A DNA stretch of 64,000 bases from Dietzia sp. NCCP-2495 (lineage in GTDB: Bacteria > Actinomycetota > Actinomycetes > Mycobacteriales > Mycobacteriaceae), in contig NZ_BRVN01000003.1 of assembly GCF_026011735.1 (NCBI RefSeq), positions 124,001-188,000 on the forward strand. The letters are read 5' to 3'. The notes below the pieces were generated by a model. The model had not been told where the DNA came from. It saw nothing but the letters and a program-made list of their open reading frames with translations, and did not search any database. Positions 8,286 to 16,840 of this stretch are shown here, piece by piece; positions within the stretch are counted from its first letter, which is position 1, and each line of letters starts with the position of its first letter. A program made the translations under genes and the position numbers.

Positions 8286-8793
8286 GCGGGGAGTTCTAGG
8301 CGGGGAGCGCAGCTGGGCGCGGCGGCGCGTCAAGGCTGGCAGCGCTTCTGGTCGGGCCGGCGTGGTTCGACCCGACCGGGTCGGGTCGGGGTGTCACGCG
8401 GTGGTTCCGCGCGCTGTGGCCTTGTGCCCGGCGCCGTGTGACCCGGGGTCCGGTAGGCGGCGTGTGGCGTCCCTGGATTATGACGACGACAACGACGGCC
8501 TTTCCCGCCCCGTGGCGTTCACCCGACTGGCTCGTTGTGCATGGTCGTCGTGCGTGGTCGGCGTTGGCCTTCGTGTTGCTGCTCCTCGGGTGTGTTCGCC
8601 TCGGTGGCCATGAGCGTGCCGGATGCCGGAAACAGCGTCCTGGCCCCTCGATTCGCCTGGCGATTTCTGGTCGGATGGACGCGGAATACTCGTCCGAGAA
8701 ACTTCCTAAAAACGCTTGCATGTTCGAATTATGCGTCTGTAAACTCGAAAATAACATCGAGGCATTTCGACAGATCGGGCGAGGGGGCGGCAT
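8286..8793. other. 508-bp intergenic region
   Basis: No convincing gene in either strand. It holds the SulP terminator at the left. The right-hand ~110 bp turns clearly AT-rich (around 8690-8780) and must contain the promoter of the HNH gene. A half-site tgttcga near 8717 recalls the LexA box of mycobacterial 13E12 genes, but the other half is degenerate. Confidence 0.6.
8368..8388 (+). terminator. hairpin after SulP gene
   Basis: Perfect 9-bp stem (cgacccgac / gtcgggtcg) with a 3-nt loop, 83 bp after the SulP stop codon. No U-tract, as is usual in high-GC actinomycetes. Confidence 0.65.
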
Positions 8794-10812
8794 ATGAGCT
8801 ACGAGCGCAGCGCTTGGGCCGCGTCCAATGATTTCCTTGATTCGCTCCTCTCTGCCGCATCGACGCTGCGGGCGGGGTGGGAAGCTGAAAATCGTGCGAT
8901 TGGGCAGCGCTTCGTTGCCGCGCACGAGTTGATGGTCGAGTGCGTCAATCATCCGGATTGTGGGGATGATTCCGCCGAGGCTCGTCGCGGCCGCTCGGTT
9001 GTTGATCCGCAGGTCATGGCAGGCAGCTACCTCGTCCGCGAACTGTCGATCTCGGCCGATCGTGCCGAGTACATGATCTCGTTCGCCGCGGATCTCCACT
9101 TCCGCTATCCCGCCATCCTGCAGGCGATGCTCGACGGGCTGATGGAGGAGCGGGTCGCCCGCGGCCTGGCCAGGCAGATGTCCTGTGTCGCTGACGATGT
9201 TCTGGGTCCGATCCAGGAGGAAGTGGTCAAGGACTACCTCGATTCGCTCAAGGCGGGTGGGCTCCGTGGAGAGAATGAGCGAAATGCAAGGGCGGACGAG
9301 ATAATTGGCAAGCATGACCCGGACGGAATTCGGGAACGCAAGGCTGATGCCGTCCGTGCCCGCAGTGTGACGTTCCGTAAGGGGCAGGACGGAATGTCCG
9401 CGTTGAGCGCCACATTGCGGTCGGATGAGGCGGCAGTCCTTGCCGAGGCGATTGAGGCGAAGGTCGCCCAGGATCGTGCGGCGGACGAGGCGGCTCGAGC
9501 TGCTGCAGTCGCGGATGCCGAAGCCGCGGGAGAGCCGGTGCCGGAACTCGACGAGGATCCCGACTACACGATGGGGCAGCGGAAGGCGGATGCTCTGCTC
9601 TCCTTGTCCTGCGGTGATGTGGCCGAGACCGGGAGTGCCGATTCTGGCAATGGTGCTCGCACTGGCACTCGCACTGGCACTGGCACCGATTCCGGCACAG
9701 ATTCCGGCACCGATGCAAGCGCTGGCCCTGCCGCCACCACTAAGTCCAAGTCCCTGGTCCTGCGCCCGCGCATAACCGTCATCACGAGCGCGGTCGGCGG
9801 AAATATGCCGGACTACCTCGCTTCGTTGTCCGGGGCATGCCCTGAGTCAGGTCATGGTCAAGGACTCGGGTCGACCGCAGGCGTCGAATTCCTCCGCACC
9901 GGCGAAGCTGCTCTGCAGTCGCTACTCGATCTGTTGGCCGCGGCCGACGGAGCATCTATCGAGCCGATCAGTCCAGCTATCGGCGCGGCAGACGACGCGG
10001 ATGCAGCTCTGAGATACCGGCCCCGCGCAGAACTCGCTCGCCGGATCAGATTGAGAGACGGGACGTGTAGACATCCGGGATGCACCGTCTCCGCTGAGTC
10101 CTGCGACCTGGACCATTGCGTGCCGTTCAATCATGACGATCCCAAATCTGGTGGATTGACGGTCGAGTCGAACCTGGGCGCATTGTGCCGTCGACACCAT
10201 CGCTTCAAGACCTTCGCCGGTTGGCGCTACGAGATGTCACCGGACGGCACTCTCGTCATCACCTGTCCGGACGGCACGACGATGGTCACGAGACCCTCCG
10301 GGCCGTTGGCCGCCTACCGGCGCGAACAGGAGCGGGACGAAGCCGAGTCGTGGAAGCGGCAACAGCGCCGTAACCGCGACCCGAACCATCCTGGAGCCGC
10401 AGGGCATTCCAGCTCCGGTGCGCAGGTGCATGCACAGGAGTCGGCTTGGATGCGACGGGCCAGACGTCAGGAGGCCAAGCGCGAAGAGAGCCGGGAAGCG
10501 TCACGTGCTGAACGGGAGCGCATCGAACGGGAACGCAGAGAAGACGAATATTGGCGCAAGTTGGCTGATGCCTATTCGGCGGGTGCCACCGTTCGGTACT
10601 GCCTGCGTGAGCATGACCGAGTCATCCAGCGTCGGCGTGCAGCGAGAGTCCTGGTCATGAAGCAGCCGAGTTGGGTCACAATGCACGACGCCGCACCTGA
10701 GTCGAGCGGTAGTCGTTGGTGGGATGCGCGCAGGCCGCATGAGGAATCGAAGCAGCTCGCGGAAAAGGTCAAACGCTTCCGTGAGGAACTCGCAGATCCA
10801 CCACCTTTCTGA
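8794..10812 (+). CDS. DUF222/HNH endonuclease (13E12 repeat family)
   Basis: 672 residues. The N-terminal two-thirds match the DUF222 domain of the 13E12 repeat family. The C-terminal part has an HNH nuclease: GTCRHPGC near 422, the CDLDHCVPFNH histidine motif near 438, and NLGALCRRHHRFK near 464, with cysteine pairs that would bind zinc. A repetitive Thr-Gly-Thr-Asp-Ser-Gly linker (about 287-307) precedes it, and a charged Arg/Glu-rich tail of ~170 residues is longer than usual. Base composition is visibly lower in G+C than the neighbours, fitting the mobile, multi-copy behaviour of this family. In M. tuberculosis such genes are often damage-inducible. Confidence 0.85.
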   Translation: MSYERSAWAASNDFLDSLLSAASTLRAGWEAENRAIGQRFVAAHELMVECVNHPDCGDDSAEARRGRSVVDPQVMAGSYLVRELSISADRAEYMISFAADLHFRYPAILQAMLDGLMEERVARGLARQMSCVADDVLGPIQEEVVKDYLDSLKAGGLRGENERNARADEIIGKHDPDGIRERKADAVRARSVTFRKGQDGMSALSATLRSDEAAVLAEAIEAKVAQDRAADEAARAAAVADAEAAGEPVPELDEDPDYTMGQRKADALLSLSCGDVAETGSADSGNGARTGTRTGTGTDSGTDSGTDASAGPAATTKSKSLVLRPRITVITSAVGGNMPDYLASLSGACPESGHGQGLGSTAGVEFLRTGEAALQSLLDLLAAADGASIEPISPAIGAADDADAALRYRPRAELARRIRLRDGTCRHPGCTVSAESCDLDHCVPFNHDDPKSGGLTVESNLGALCRRHHRFKTFAGWRYEMSPDGTLVITCPDGTTMVTRPSGPLAAYRREQERDEAESWKRQQRRNRDPNHPGAAGHSSSGAQVHAQESAWMRRARRQEAKREESREASRAERERIERERREDEYWRKLADAYSAGATVRYCLREHDRVIQRRRAARVLVMKQPSWVTMHDAAPESSGSRWWDARRPHEESKQLAEKVKRFREELADPPPF

Positions 10813-11176
10813 CCCGAGATTCTGACCGGAGTTACTGTCCCCGGTAGTGCCGGCTGGTCCGAACGGCAGGCCGTTCAGGCTGAGTAATGCTCCGGGTCCT
10901 CGGCGAAGGTGTATCTCGACGAAAACGAATCTCAACGTGAGAATCCAGGGTTTGGGGTCAGGTTCCTCCGCACGGTCGATCTCGCCAGCACCGTTCGAGT
11001 TCTCGACATTAAGGAAAATCTCTCACTCCTATACCCCGGTGGGGAGACTGTGAGATAAATGGGTAGTGACCAGCTTCACTCTGGGGCGGTCACCTGCGGA
11101 CTCATCATCATTTCAGGTAACGATTTGGCCAGGCGGGTGCAACAACGTGGTGGCCTCACTACGGTGGAGGGCGCTT
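10813..11176. other. 364-bp region upstream of ectA
   Basis: No gene is supported. The segment 10990-11060 is AT-richer than average. It has a small dyad (tctcac 11021-11026 / gtgaga 11050-11055) enclosing CCCC-GGT-GGGG (11034-11044), and a TATACC hexamer at 11030. This is the best place for the osmoregulated ect promoter, but I cannot fix -35/-10 elements with confidence. Confidence 0.4.
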
Positions 11177-11692
11177 ATGAACCCAGGAGAACGAGCAGTA
11201 CCCCGTACCCCTGATTCGTCCGACGCGCTTTTCCGGCCGCCCACAGCAGCCGATGGAAACCGCATGTGGGAGATCGCCCGCGACAGCGGAGTCCTCGATG
11301 TGAACTCTCCCTATGCCTACGTACTGTGGGGCGCCGAGTTCGCCGACAGTTCGATCGTGGTTGAGGTCGAAGGCCGAGTCGTCGGATTCGTCACAGGATT
11401 CATCCGTTCCTCCGAGCCGGACACGATCTTCGTGTGGCAGGTAGGCGTTGACGCTGATCAACGAGGTAAAGGCCTCGCTGCACGTCTGCTCCACGGACTC
11501 ATGGACCGGACCGGAGAAGAAAAGGGCACGGTGCGCCTGCGCACCACGATCAGCCCGGACAACGAGGCCTCTCAGCGCACCTTCGGTGCAGTTGCCCGCG
11601 ACCGCGGAATGACCCTGAACCGCGAGGACTACCTGAGCGCCGACCTCCTCGGCGAGGGCCACGAGCAAGAAGACCTCTACACGATTTCCTGA
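11177..11692 (+). CDS. ectA: L-2,4-diaminobutyrate acetyltransferase
   Basis: 171 residues. GNAT-fold enzyme of ectoine synthesis that acetylates L-2,4-diaminobutyrate with acetyl-CoA to N-gamma-acetyldiaminobutyrate. Seen: an N-terminal FRPPTAADGNRMWEIARDSG, LDVNSPYAYVLW (EctA signature), and the acetyl-CoA loop VGVDADQRGKGLAARLLHGL. ATG 11177 has GGAGG 6 nt upstream; in-frame codons from 11066 lack a ribosome site. First gene of ectABC, with 68 bp to ectB. Confidence 0.95.
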   Translation: MNPGERAVPRTPDSSDALFRPPTAADGNRMWEIARDSGVLDVNSPYAYVLWGAEFADSSIVVEVEGRVVGFVTGFIRSSEPDTIFVWQVGVDADQRGKGLAARLLHGLMDRTGEEKGTVRLRTTISPDNEASQRTFGAVARDRGMTLNREDYLSADLLGEGHEQEDLYTIS

Positions 11693-11760
11693 AGGACTGG
11701 GCGTACGGGCCGCCCGGCCCACCGCCGATGCCCGACTTTTTAAATGGAGTGAGCACGACT

Positions 11761-13056
11761 ATGACCGAGACCCCGCACGATTCGAGCACCAACACTGAGA
11801 TTTTCACCGACCGCGAGTCGGAGGTGCGTAGCTACTCGCGCAACTGGCCGGTCGTCTTCGACACGGCCAAGGGCGCCACGCTGACCACAGTCGATGGCGT
11901 CGAGTACCTCGACTTCTTCGGCGGTGCCGGCGCGCTCAACTACGGCCACAACGACGAGGACATGAAGAACGCCCTCCTGGAGTACATCTCCAACGACGGT
12001 GTCATTCACTCACTCGACAAGTTCACCGTCGCCAAGCGTCGGTTCCTCGAGACCTTCACCAGCAACATCCTCGAGCCGCGCGGCCTGGACTACAAGGTGA
12101 TGTTCCCCGGCCCGACCGGTACCAACGCTGTGGAGTCCGCGCTCAAGCTGGCCCGTAAGGTCACCGGCCGCGAAGCCATCATCAACTTCACCAACTCGTT
12201 CCACGGCATGACCCTCGGATCGCTGTCGGTGACCGGTAACTCGATGAAGCGCGCCGGTGCCGGCATCCCGCTGGTCCACGCCACGCCGATGCCGTACGAC
12301 AACTACTTCGGTGGCGTCACCGAGGACTTCCAGTGGATGGAGCGCGTCCTCGTCGACTCCGGCTCGGGCATGAACCGCCCGGCCGCGGTGATCGTGGAGT
12401 GCGTCCAGGGCGAGGGCGGCATCAACGCCGCTCGCGCCGAGTGGCTTCAGGCGCTTAATGAACTGTGTGCCCGCCACGACATCCTGCTGATCGTCGACGA
12501 CGTCCAGATGGGCTGCGGACGCACGGGTGAGTTCTTCTCGTTCGAGTTCGCCGGGATCAAGCCCGACATCGTCACCCTGTCCAAGTCGATCGGCGGCTCC
12601 GGCCTGCCCCTGGCGGTCACCCTGTTCCGCCGGGATCTCGACGAGTGGACCCCGGGCGAGCACAACGGCACCTTCCGCGGCAACAACCTCGCGTTCACCA
12701 CCGCCGAGGTCGCACTGCGCAAGTACTGGTCGGACGACACGCTCCAGAACCGCACCCTCGAGAACGGCCGCATCCTGCGGGAGCGCTTCTCGCCGCTCAT
12801 CTACAAGTACGAGGGCAAGCTCGAGCTGCGTGGACGCGGCATGGCCTTCGGCATCGCGTTCCTCGAGAACCCCGAGCTGGCGGAGCAGGTCATGGCCCGC
12901 TGCTTCGACAACAAGATGCTGGTCGAGACCGCCGGACCGAGCGACGAGGTCGTCAAGTTCCTGGCGCCGCTGACCATCACCGACGAGGAGCGCGAGCGCG
13001 GCATCGAGATCTGCTACGAGGCCGTCGACCACGTCCTCGCGCAGCAGTACGCCTGA
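11761..13056 (+). CDS. ectB: L-2,4-diaminobutyrate transaminase
   Basis: 431 residues. Class III PLP aminotransferase that converts L-aspartate semialdehyde and glutamate to L-2,4-diaminobutyrate, the first committed step to ectoine. Motifs: FPGPTGTNAVESALKLAR (PLP phosphate site), NFTNSFHGMTLG, VDDVQMGCGRTG, and the Schiff-base lysine in LSKSIGGSG near residue 276. GTG 11749 is in frame, but ATG 11761 has a GGAG at better spacing. Length is standard for EctB. ectC follows 37 bp downstream. Confidence 0.95.
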   Translation: MTETPHDSSTNTEIFTDRESEVRSYSRNWPVVFDTAKGATLTTVDGVEYLDFFGGAGALNYGHNDEDMKNALLEYISNDGVIHSLDKFTVAKRRFLETFTSNILEPRGLDYKVMFPGPTGTNAVESALKLARKVTGREAIINFTNSFHGMTLGSLSVTGNSMKRAGAGIPLVHATPMPYDNYFGGVTEDFQWMERVLVDSGSGMNRPAAVIVECVQGEGGINAARAEWLQALNELCARHDILLIVDDVQMGCGRTGEFFSFEFAGIKPDIVTLSKSIGGSGLPLAVTLFRRDLDEWTPGEHNGTFRGNNLAFTTAEVALRKYWSDDTLQNRTLENGRILRERFSPLIYKYEGKLELRGRGMAFGIAFLENPELAEQVMARCFDNKMLVETAGPSDEVVKFLAPLTITDEERERGIEICYEAVDHVLAQQYA

Positions 13057-13093
13057 ACCAGCAGTACGGGACCACCCCTCAAGGAGGCAATCC

Positions 13094-13516
13094 ATGATCG
13101 TTCGCACCACCGCCGAGATCACCGATACCGATCGCCACATCAAGGGCAACAACGGTAACTGGGAGTCCAAGCGCATCGTCCTGGCCGACGACCGCGTGGG
13201 TTTCTCGTTCCACGAGACCACCATCGCCGCCGGTACGACCAACGATTTCCACTACGCCAACCACATCGAGGCCGTGTGGCTCACCCGCGGCAAGGGCACT
13301 CTGCGTGACCTGACCAACGACAAGGAGTACCCGCTCGCGGCGGGCACGATGTACCTGCTCGACGGCAACGAGAAGCACCAGGTGATCGTCGAGGAGGAGA
13401 TGCAGATGCTCTGCGTCTTCAACCCGCCGGTCGTCGGCGACGAGAACCACGACGAGAACGGCATCTACCCGCTCCTGCGCCTGCAGGACGACGGCTCGGT
13501 CGTCCGCGAGAAGTAG
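13094..13516 (+). CDS. ectC: ectoine synthase
   Basis: 140 residues. Cupin-fold enzyme that cyclises N-gamma-acetyldiaminobutyrate to ectoine. Begins MIVRTTAEITDTDRHIKGNNG and keeps the cupin core HYANHIEAVWLTRGKGTL and LLDGNEKHQVIVEEEMQM. The C-terminal tail is a little longer than many EctC proteins. A strong AAGGAGG site precedes ATG 13094. Last gene of the operon: no ectD (ectoine hydroxylase) and no dedicated aspartokinase follow, only a terminator. Confidence 0.95.
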   Translation: MIVRTTAEITDTDRHIKGNNGNWESKRIVLADDRVGFSFHETTIAAGTTNDFHYANHIEAVWLTRGKGTLRDLTNDKEYPLAAGTMYLLDGNEKHQVIVEEEMQMLCVFNPPVVGDENHDENGIYPLLRLQDDGSVVREK

Positions 13517-13569
13517 CCGTTCAGATCGCGTAGATCGTCAGGGTCGCGCAGACTGCGCCCCCGCGCTCA

Positions 13570-13608
13570 GGGCCTGGCCACGTCGACATCAGTCGAACGG
13601 CCAGGCCC
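13570..13608. terminator. terminator after ectC, shared with the convergent gene
   Basis: Perfect 10-bp stem gggcctggcc / ggccaggccc with a 19-nt loop. The right arm lies inside the last codons of the convergent minus-strand gene ending at 13589. Confidence 0.75.
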
Positions 13609-14452
13609 TTCGCATGTCCCGGTGCTCATCCCGCTCGGACAGGTCCGGCTCGATGAGGTACTCGGTGCCGAACGACAGCGCGTACAGGTCCGCCGGCATG
13701 CTCAACATCAGGCCGATGTCGCTCGTCTGACTCGCGTGGCAGCCCATTGCGCTGCGCTTGAGTTCGATCACGTCCTCGGGCGGGTCGACGGCCCAGTCGA
13801 TCTCCTCCTCGAGGACGCCGACCGGGAGGCCGTCGTCGCCGGTGAGGATCATGTCGCGGAGGTTGTCGACGTCCACCTCGATCCCGCTCTCGGCGAGCAC
13901 CGCGAGGAACCGCGCCGCCTCCTCGCTCTCGAGCATCGCCATCTGAGCGGTACGGTTCCCCGCCGCCTCGAGCAGACGCGGCCGGCGCGCGGCCAGGTCG
14001 ACGGCGCGACGCGCGAGGCGGTGCACCGCGAGGTGGTCGGGATGGCCGTAGTTGCCGCGGTAGTCGTAGCCGACCAGAACGTCGGCGTCCTCCCGGTCGA
14101 GGATCCGGGCCAGCCGTCCGGCGGCCTCGTCGCTGCCAGACTCGTCGATCATCGCCTGGTGCAGGCAGAGCGTGTCGCTGTTCTGATCCCACCCCGTCAT
14201 GCCGGAGTCGCGGTATCCCAGCCAGTCGACGCGCTCCACGCCCAGGACGCGCGCGGCCGCACGGGCCTCGCCGCGGCGATGTTCGACCAGGTCGCCGTCG
14301 TCGCCCAGTTCTTCCGGCCGTTGGCCGTGGTCACCGTTGGTACCGAACACGGTCACCACGCGGTGACCGGCGCGCGCGGCGAGCGCCATCATCCCGGCGG
14401 TCTGCGAGGTCTCGTCGTCGGGATGGGCGTGGAGGAACACGATGGTGGACAC
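13589..14452 (-). CDS. PIG-L family (LmbE/MshB/Mca-like) deacetylase
   Basis: 287 residues from GTG 14452. The zinc motif AHPDDET is at 9-15 and a second motif, NYGHPDHLAVH, near residue 145. Size and layout resemble mycothiol enzymes MshB (deacetylase) and Mca (S-conjugate amidase), but the flanking motifs differ, so it is only placed in the superfamily. The C-terminus has TSDIGLMLSMPADLYALSFGTEYL, typical of uncharacterised actinobacterial members. A CAGAAT hexamer 6 nt upstream hints at a leaderless mRNA. It is unrelated in sequence detail to the other PIG-L protein in this window. Confidence 0.75.
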   Translation of the reverse strand: MSTIVFLHAHPDDETSQTAGMMALAARAGHRVVTVFGTNGDHGQRPEELGDDGDLVEHRRGEARAAARVLGVERVDWLGYRDSGMTGWDQNSDTLCLHQAMIDESGSDEAAGRLARILDREDADVLVGYDYRGNYGHPDHLAVHRLARRAVDLAARRPRLLEAAGNRTAQMAMLESEEAARFLAVLAESGIEVDVDNLRDMILTGDDGLPVGVLEEEIDWAVDPPEDVIELKRSAMGCHASQTSDIGLMLSMPADLYALSFGTEYLIEPDLSERDEHRDMRRAWPFD

Positions 14453-14458
14453 CCCGAC

Positions 14459-14464
14459 ATTCTG
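14459..14464 (-). promoter_or_regulatory. candidate -10 (CAGAAT), leaderless
   Basis: Minus strand, 6 nt before GTG 14452; matches TAnnnT except position 1. Confidence 0.35.
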
Positions 14465-14498
14465 CCCTGACCGATGCGGCCGGCGGCGGGCCCGGTGG

Positions 14499-15533
14499 TT
14501 AGCTCGGGTCGAGGGCGCGGACCCAGTCGCCGTGACCGTGCGCCGTGGCCAGGGGGCGTCCGTTGACGGCGACGACGAAGATGCCCTTGTTCCGGCGGAT
14601 CGACTCCGGGACCTGCGCCGCGATCTCGGGAAGCAGCGTGATGCCCTCGACCGAGATCCATACCGCCCCGGCGCTGTCGCAGAGCCCGGTGACTCGGCGG
14701 ACGAACTCGGCCCGCTCCGGTGGCTCGAGGTAGCCCAGCACCGCGGTGTGGAACACGACGGGCGTCGACCCGGCGGGGCAGGCGGCGACGGCGGCCTCCA
14801 CTTGCTCGACCAGGTCGCCGGTGATGATCTTCGGCGGGTCCGAGGCGGCGATGTCGAGCGCTGCGTCGAGCCGTGGCACCCGCTCGGCCTGCTGGCCAGG
14901 CCAGATGAGGCTACGCAGCCAGGCGTGCGAGTCGGGATCAGCCGGGTCGATGGGATTCAGATCAACCCCGCCGCGGTGCACGACCTCAGGTAGCGCGCGC
15001 GGGGCGGGGATGCCGTCGCGCAGGTCGCAGTCCAGGACCGGCGGGGTGCGGGGCGCCGCGACGTCGGAGGACGAGGCCGGCCGCAGCTCGCGTGTCGCGC
15101 CGCCGTCGAGGGAGAAATGGTAGGCGTACCGGTCCGGGTAGAGGCACAGGCCGGCGGCGGCGCCCACCTCGACCAGCGAGAGGGGGCCGGGCAGCATCGA
15201 CAGGAACGGGAGCAGGACCGCGCACCGCTTGGCTTCGTTGGTCTGCGTGGAGTGGGTGAGCACGATCTGATCGACCTCGGCCCAGTGGGAGTGGAGGAAG
15301 CTTCGGAACTCGTCGTAGTCCTCGGTCTCGGTGGCGCCGGCGTGGCGGGCCGCGGCGAACACCAGGACGGGCTGCCGCTTGATGCGGGGCAGGCGCGCGA
15401 TGAGATCGCAGGTGGCGGGATCGTCCGCAATGCCGCGGGCCCATGCCAGATAGACCGGAGTGCGGCCACGGACCTCGTACCGGGCGAAATCGGAGTAGCG
15501 GGTCGAGACGTCGTCGACATGCGCGGAGTCCAT
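14499..15533 (-). CDS. DUF2332 family protein
   Basis: 344 residues from ATG 15533. Matches the DUF2332 family by overall pattern: an N-terminal YLAWARGIADDPATCDLIARLP segment, QPVLVFAAARHAG, and LVEVGAAAGLCLYPDRYAY, which looks like a Rossmann-type methyltransferase glycine motif, then LDCDLRDGIPAP. These hint at an S-adenosylmethionine-binding fold, but no activity is established. A CACCCT hexamer lies 6 nt upstream of the start. Divergent from the gene at 15718. Confidence 0.75.
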   Translation of the reverse strand: MDSAHVDDVSTRYSDFARYEVRGRTPVYLAWARGIADDPATCDLIARLPRIKRQPVLVFAAARHAGATETEDYDEFRSFLHSHWAEVDQIVLTHSTQTNEAKRCAVLLPFLSMLPGPLSLVEVGAAAGLCLYPDRYAYHFSLDGGATRELRPASSSDVAAPRTPPVLDCDLRDGIPAPRALPEVVHRGGVDLNPIDPADPDSHAWLRSLIWPGQQAERVPRLDAALDIAASDPPKIITGDLVEQVEAAVAACPAGSTPVVFHTAVLGYLEPPERAEFVRRVTGLCDSAGAVWISVEGITLLPEIAAQVPESIRRNKGIFVVAVNGRPLATAHGHGDWVRALDPS

Positions 15534-15539
15534 GGCCCA

Positions 15540-15545
15540 AGGGTG
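15540..15545 (-). promoter_or_regulatory. candidate -10 (CACCCT), leaderless
   Basis: Minus strand, 6 nt before ATG 15533; keeps A2 and T6. Confidence 0.3.
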
Positions 15546-15717
15546 GCACAGGTGTACGACACACGAAGGCGGGGTCCGGGACGCGTCAGCACAAGTGAGT
15601 GCGGAACCGCTGACACCTGCCACAGCGGGGCTAGCCTGGGATGGTCAGGCCGGATATGGTGGATGACGCATCAACCAAGTAGGTGGCCCCCGGCCCCGCA
15701 GACCGTAGGAGACTCCC

Positions 15718-16803
15718 ATGGCAGACGAGACCGAGTTCATCGCAGCGAAAAACGCCTCCACCAGCGGCGAGTTCGTGCGCGACGCCACCTACATCAACGA
15801 CCGGGTGGTCAAGGCCGGCACCGTCGACGGCCTCGAGCCGGGCGGCGGCCCCGTCGGCGACAAGATCGGCGAGATGCGCTGGCCCGTCGAGGCCGGCCGC
15901 TACCGCCTCATGGCCGCCCGCGCCTGCCCGTGGGCCAGTCGGACGATCATCGTCCGCCGCCTCTTGGGCCTCGAGGACGCCATCTCCATGGGCCTGGCCG
16001 GCCCGACGCACGACATCAACTCGTGGGTCTTCGACCTCGACCCGGACGGACGTGATCCCGTCACCGGCCTGCACCGCCTGCAGGAGGCGTACTTCAACCG
16101 GATCCCCGACTACCCGCGCGGTATCACCGTGCCCGCCCTGGTCGATCTGCCGACGAAGTCCGTGGTGACCAACGCGTATCAGAAGCTCAACTTCGACATG
16201 CTCTCCGAGTGGACCGACTTTCACCGCGACGGCGCCCCGGACCTGTACCCGGACGAGCACCGCGACGAGATCGACGAGCTCGACTCCTGGATCTACCCCA
16301 CCGTCAACAACGGCGTGTACCGCTGCGGCTTCGCCGCCGACCAGGGGGCCTACGAGCAGGCCTACGACGAACTGTGGGCCTCGCTCGACCGGCTCGAGGA
16401 GCGGCTGGCCACCCGCCGCTACCTGGTGGGCGACACGATCACCGTCGCCGATATCCGCCTGTTCACCACCCTGGTGCGCTTCGACCCCGTCTACCACGGC
16501 CACTTCAAGGCGAACCGCAGCAAGATCACCGAGATGCCGGCGCTGTGGGGCTACCTGCGCGACCTGTTCCAGACCCCCGGCTTCGGCGACACCTGCGACT
16601 TCCCGCAGATCAAGGAGCACTACTACAACGTGCACCGCGACGTGAACCCCACCGGTGTGGTCCCCAAGGGACCCGAGCTGGCCAACTTCCTCACCCCGCA
16701 CCACCGCGAGGAACTGGGCGGACGCCCGTTCGGCGACGGCACCGCGCCGGGCCCGATCGACATTGCCTCCGAGCGCGTTCCGGCAGGCCACGGCGCGCAG
16801 TAG
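15718..16803 (+). CDS. glutathionyl-hydroquinone reductase-like (Xi-class GST) protein
   Basis: 361 residues. Has the family's catalytic ARACPWASR motif (Cys70), the downstream VPALVDLPTKSVVTN segment, NNGVYRCGFA, and the GST C-terminal helical domain with DTITVADIRLFTTLVRFDPVYHGHFK. Family enzymes reduce S-glutathionyl-hydroquinones. Actinomycetes of this group make mycothiol rather than glutathione, so the physiological thiol is probably different. AGGAG precedes ATG 15718 by 6 nt. Monocistronic; a small gap precedes gtrA. Confidence 0.85.
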   Translation: MADETEFIAAKNASTSGEFVRDATYINDRVVKAGTVDGLEPGGGPVGDKIGEMRWPVEAGRYRLMAARACPWASRTIIVRRLLGLEDAISMGLAGPTHDINSWVFDLDPDGRDPVTGLHRLQEAYFNRIPDYPRGITVPALVDLPTKSVVTNAYQKLNFDMLSEWTDFHRDGAPDLYPDEHRDEIDELDSWIYPTVNNGVYRCGFAADQGAYEQAYDELWASLDRLEERLATRRYLVGDTITVADIRLFTTLVRFDPVYHGHFKANRSKITEMPALWGYLRDLFQTPGFGDTCDFPQIKEHYYNVHRDVNPTGVVPKGPELANFLTPHHREELGGRPFGDGTAPGPIDIASERVPAGHGAQ

Positions 16804-16826
16804 GCGCTCCGGCACGGGGGAGGGCC

Positions 16827-16832
16827 TAGACT
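16827..16832 (+). promoter_or_regulatory. -10 element TAGACT
   Basis: Perfect TAnnnT, 8 nt before GTG 16841; suggests a leaderless mRNA for the GtrA gene. Confidence 0.5.
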
Positions 16833-16840
16833 GGCTCGCT

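Noticed and set aside
8700-8735. Possible LexA/SOS box (tgttcga) upstream of the HNH gene
   Set aside because: Only one half matches the actinobacterial TCGAAC-N4-GTTCGA consensus; the other half (acgctt) does not.
10990-11060. Structured RNA leader for ectABC
   Set aside because: The dyads are short and interrupted (6-bp outer arms, 4-bp inner arms); kept only as an intergenic description.
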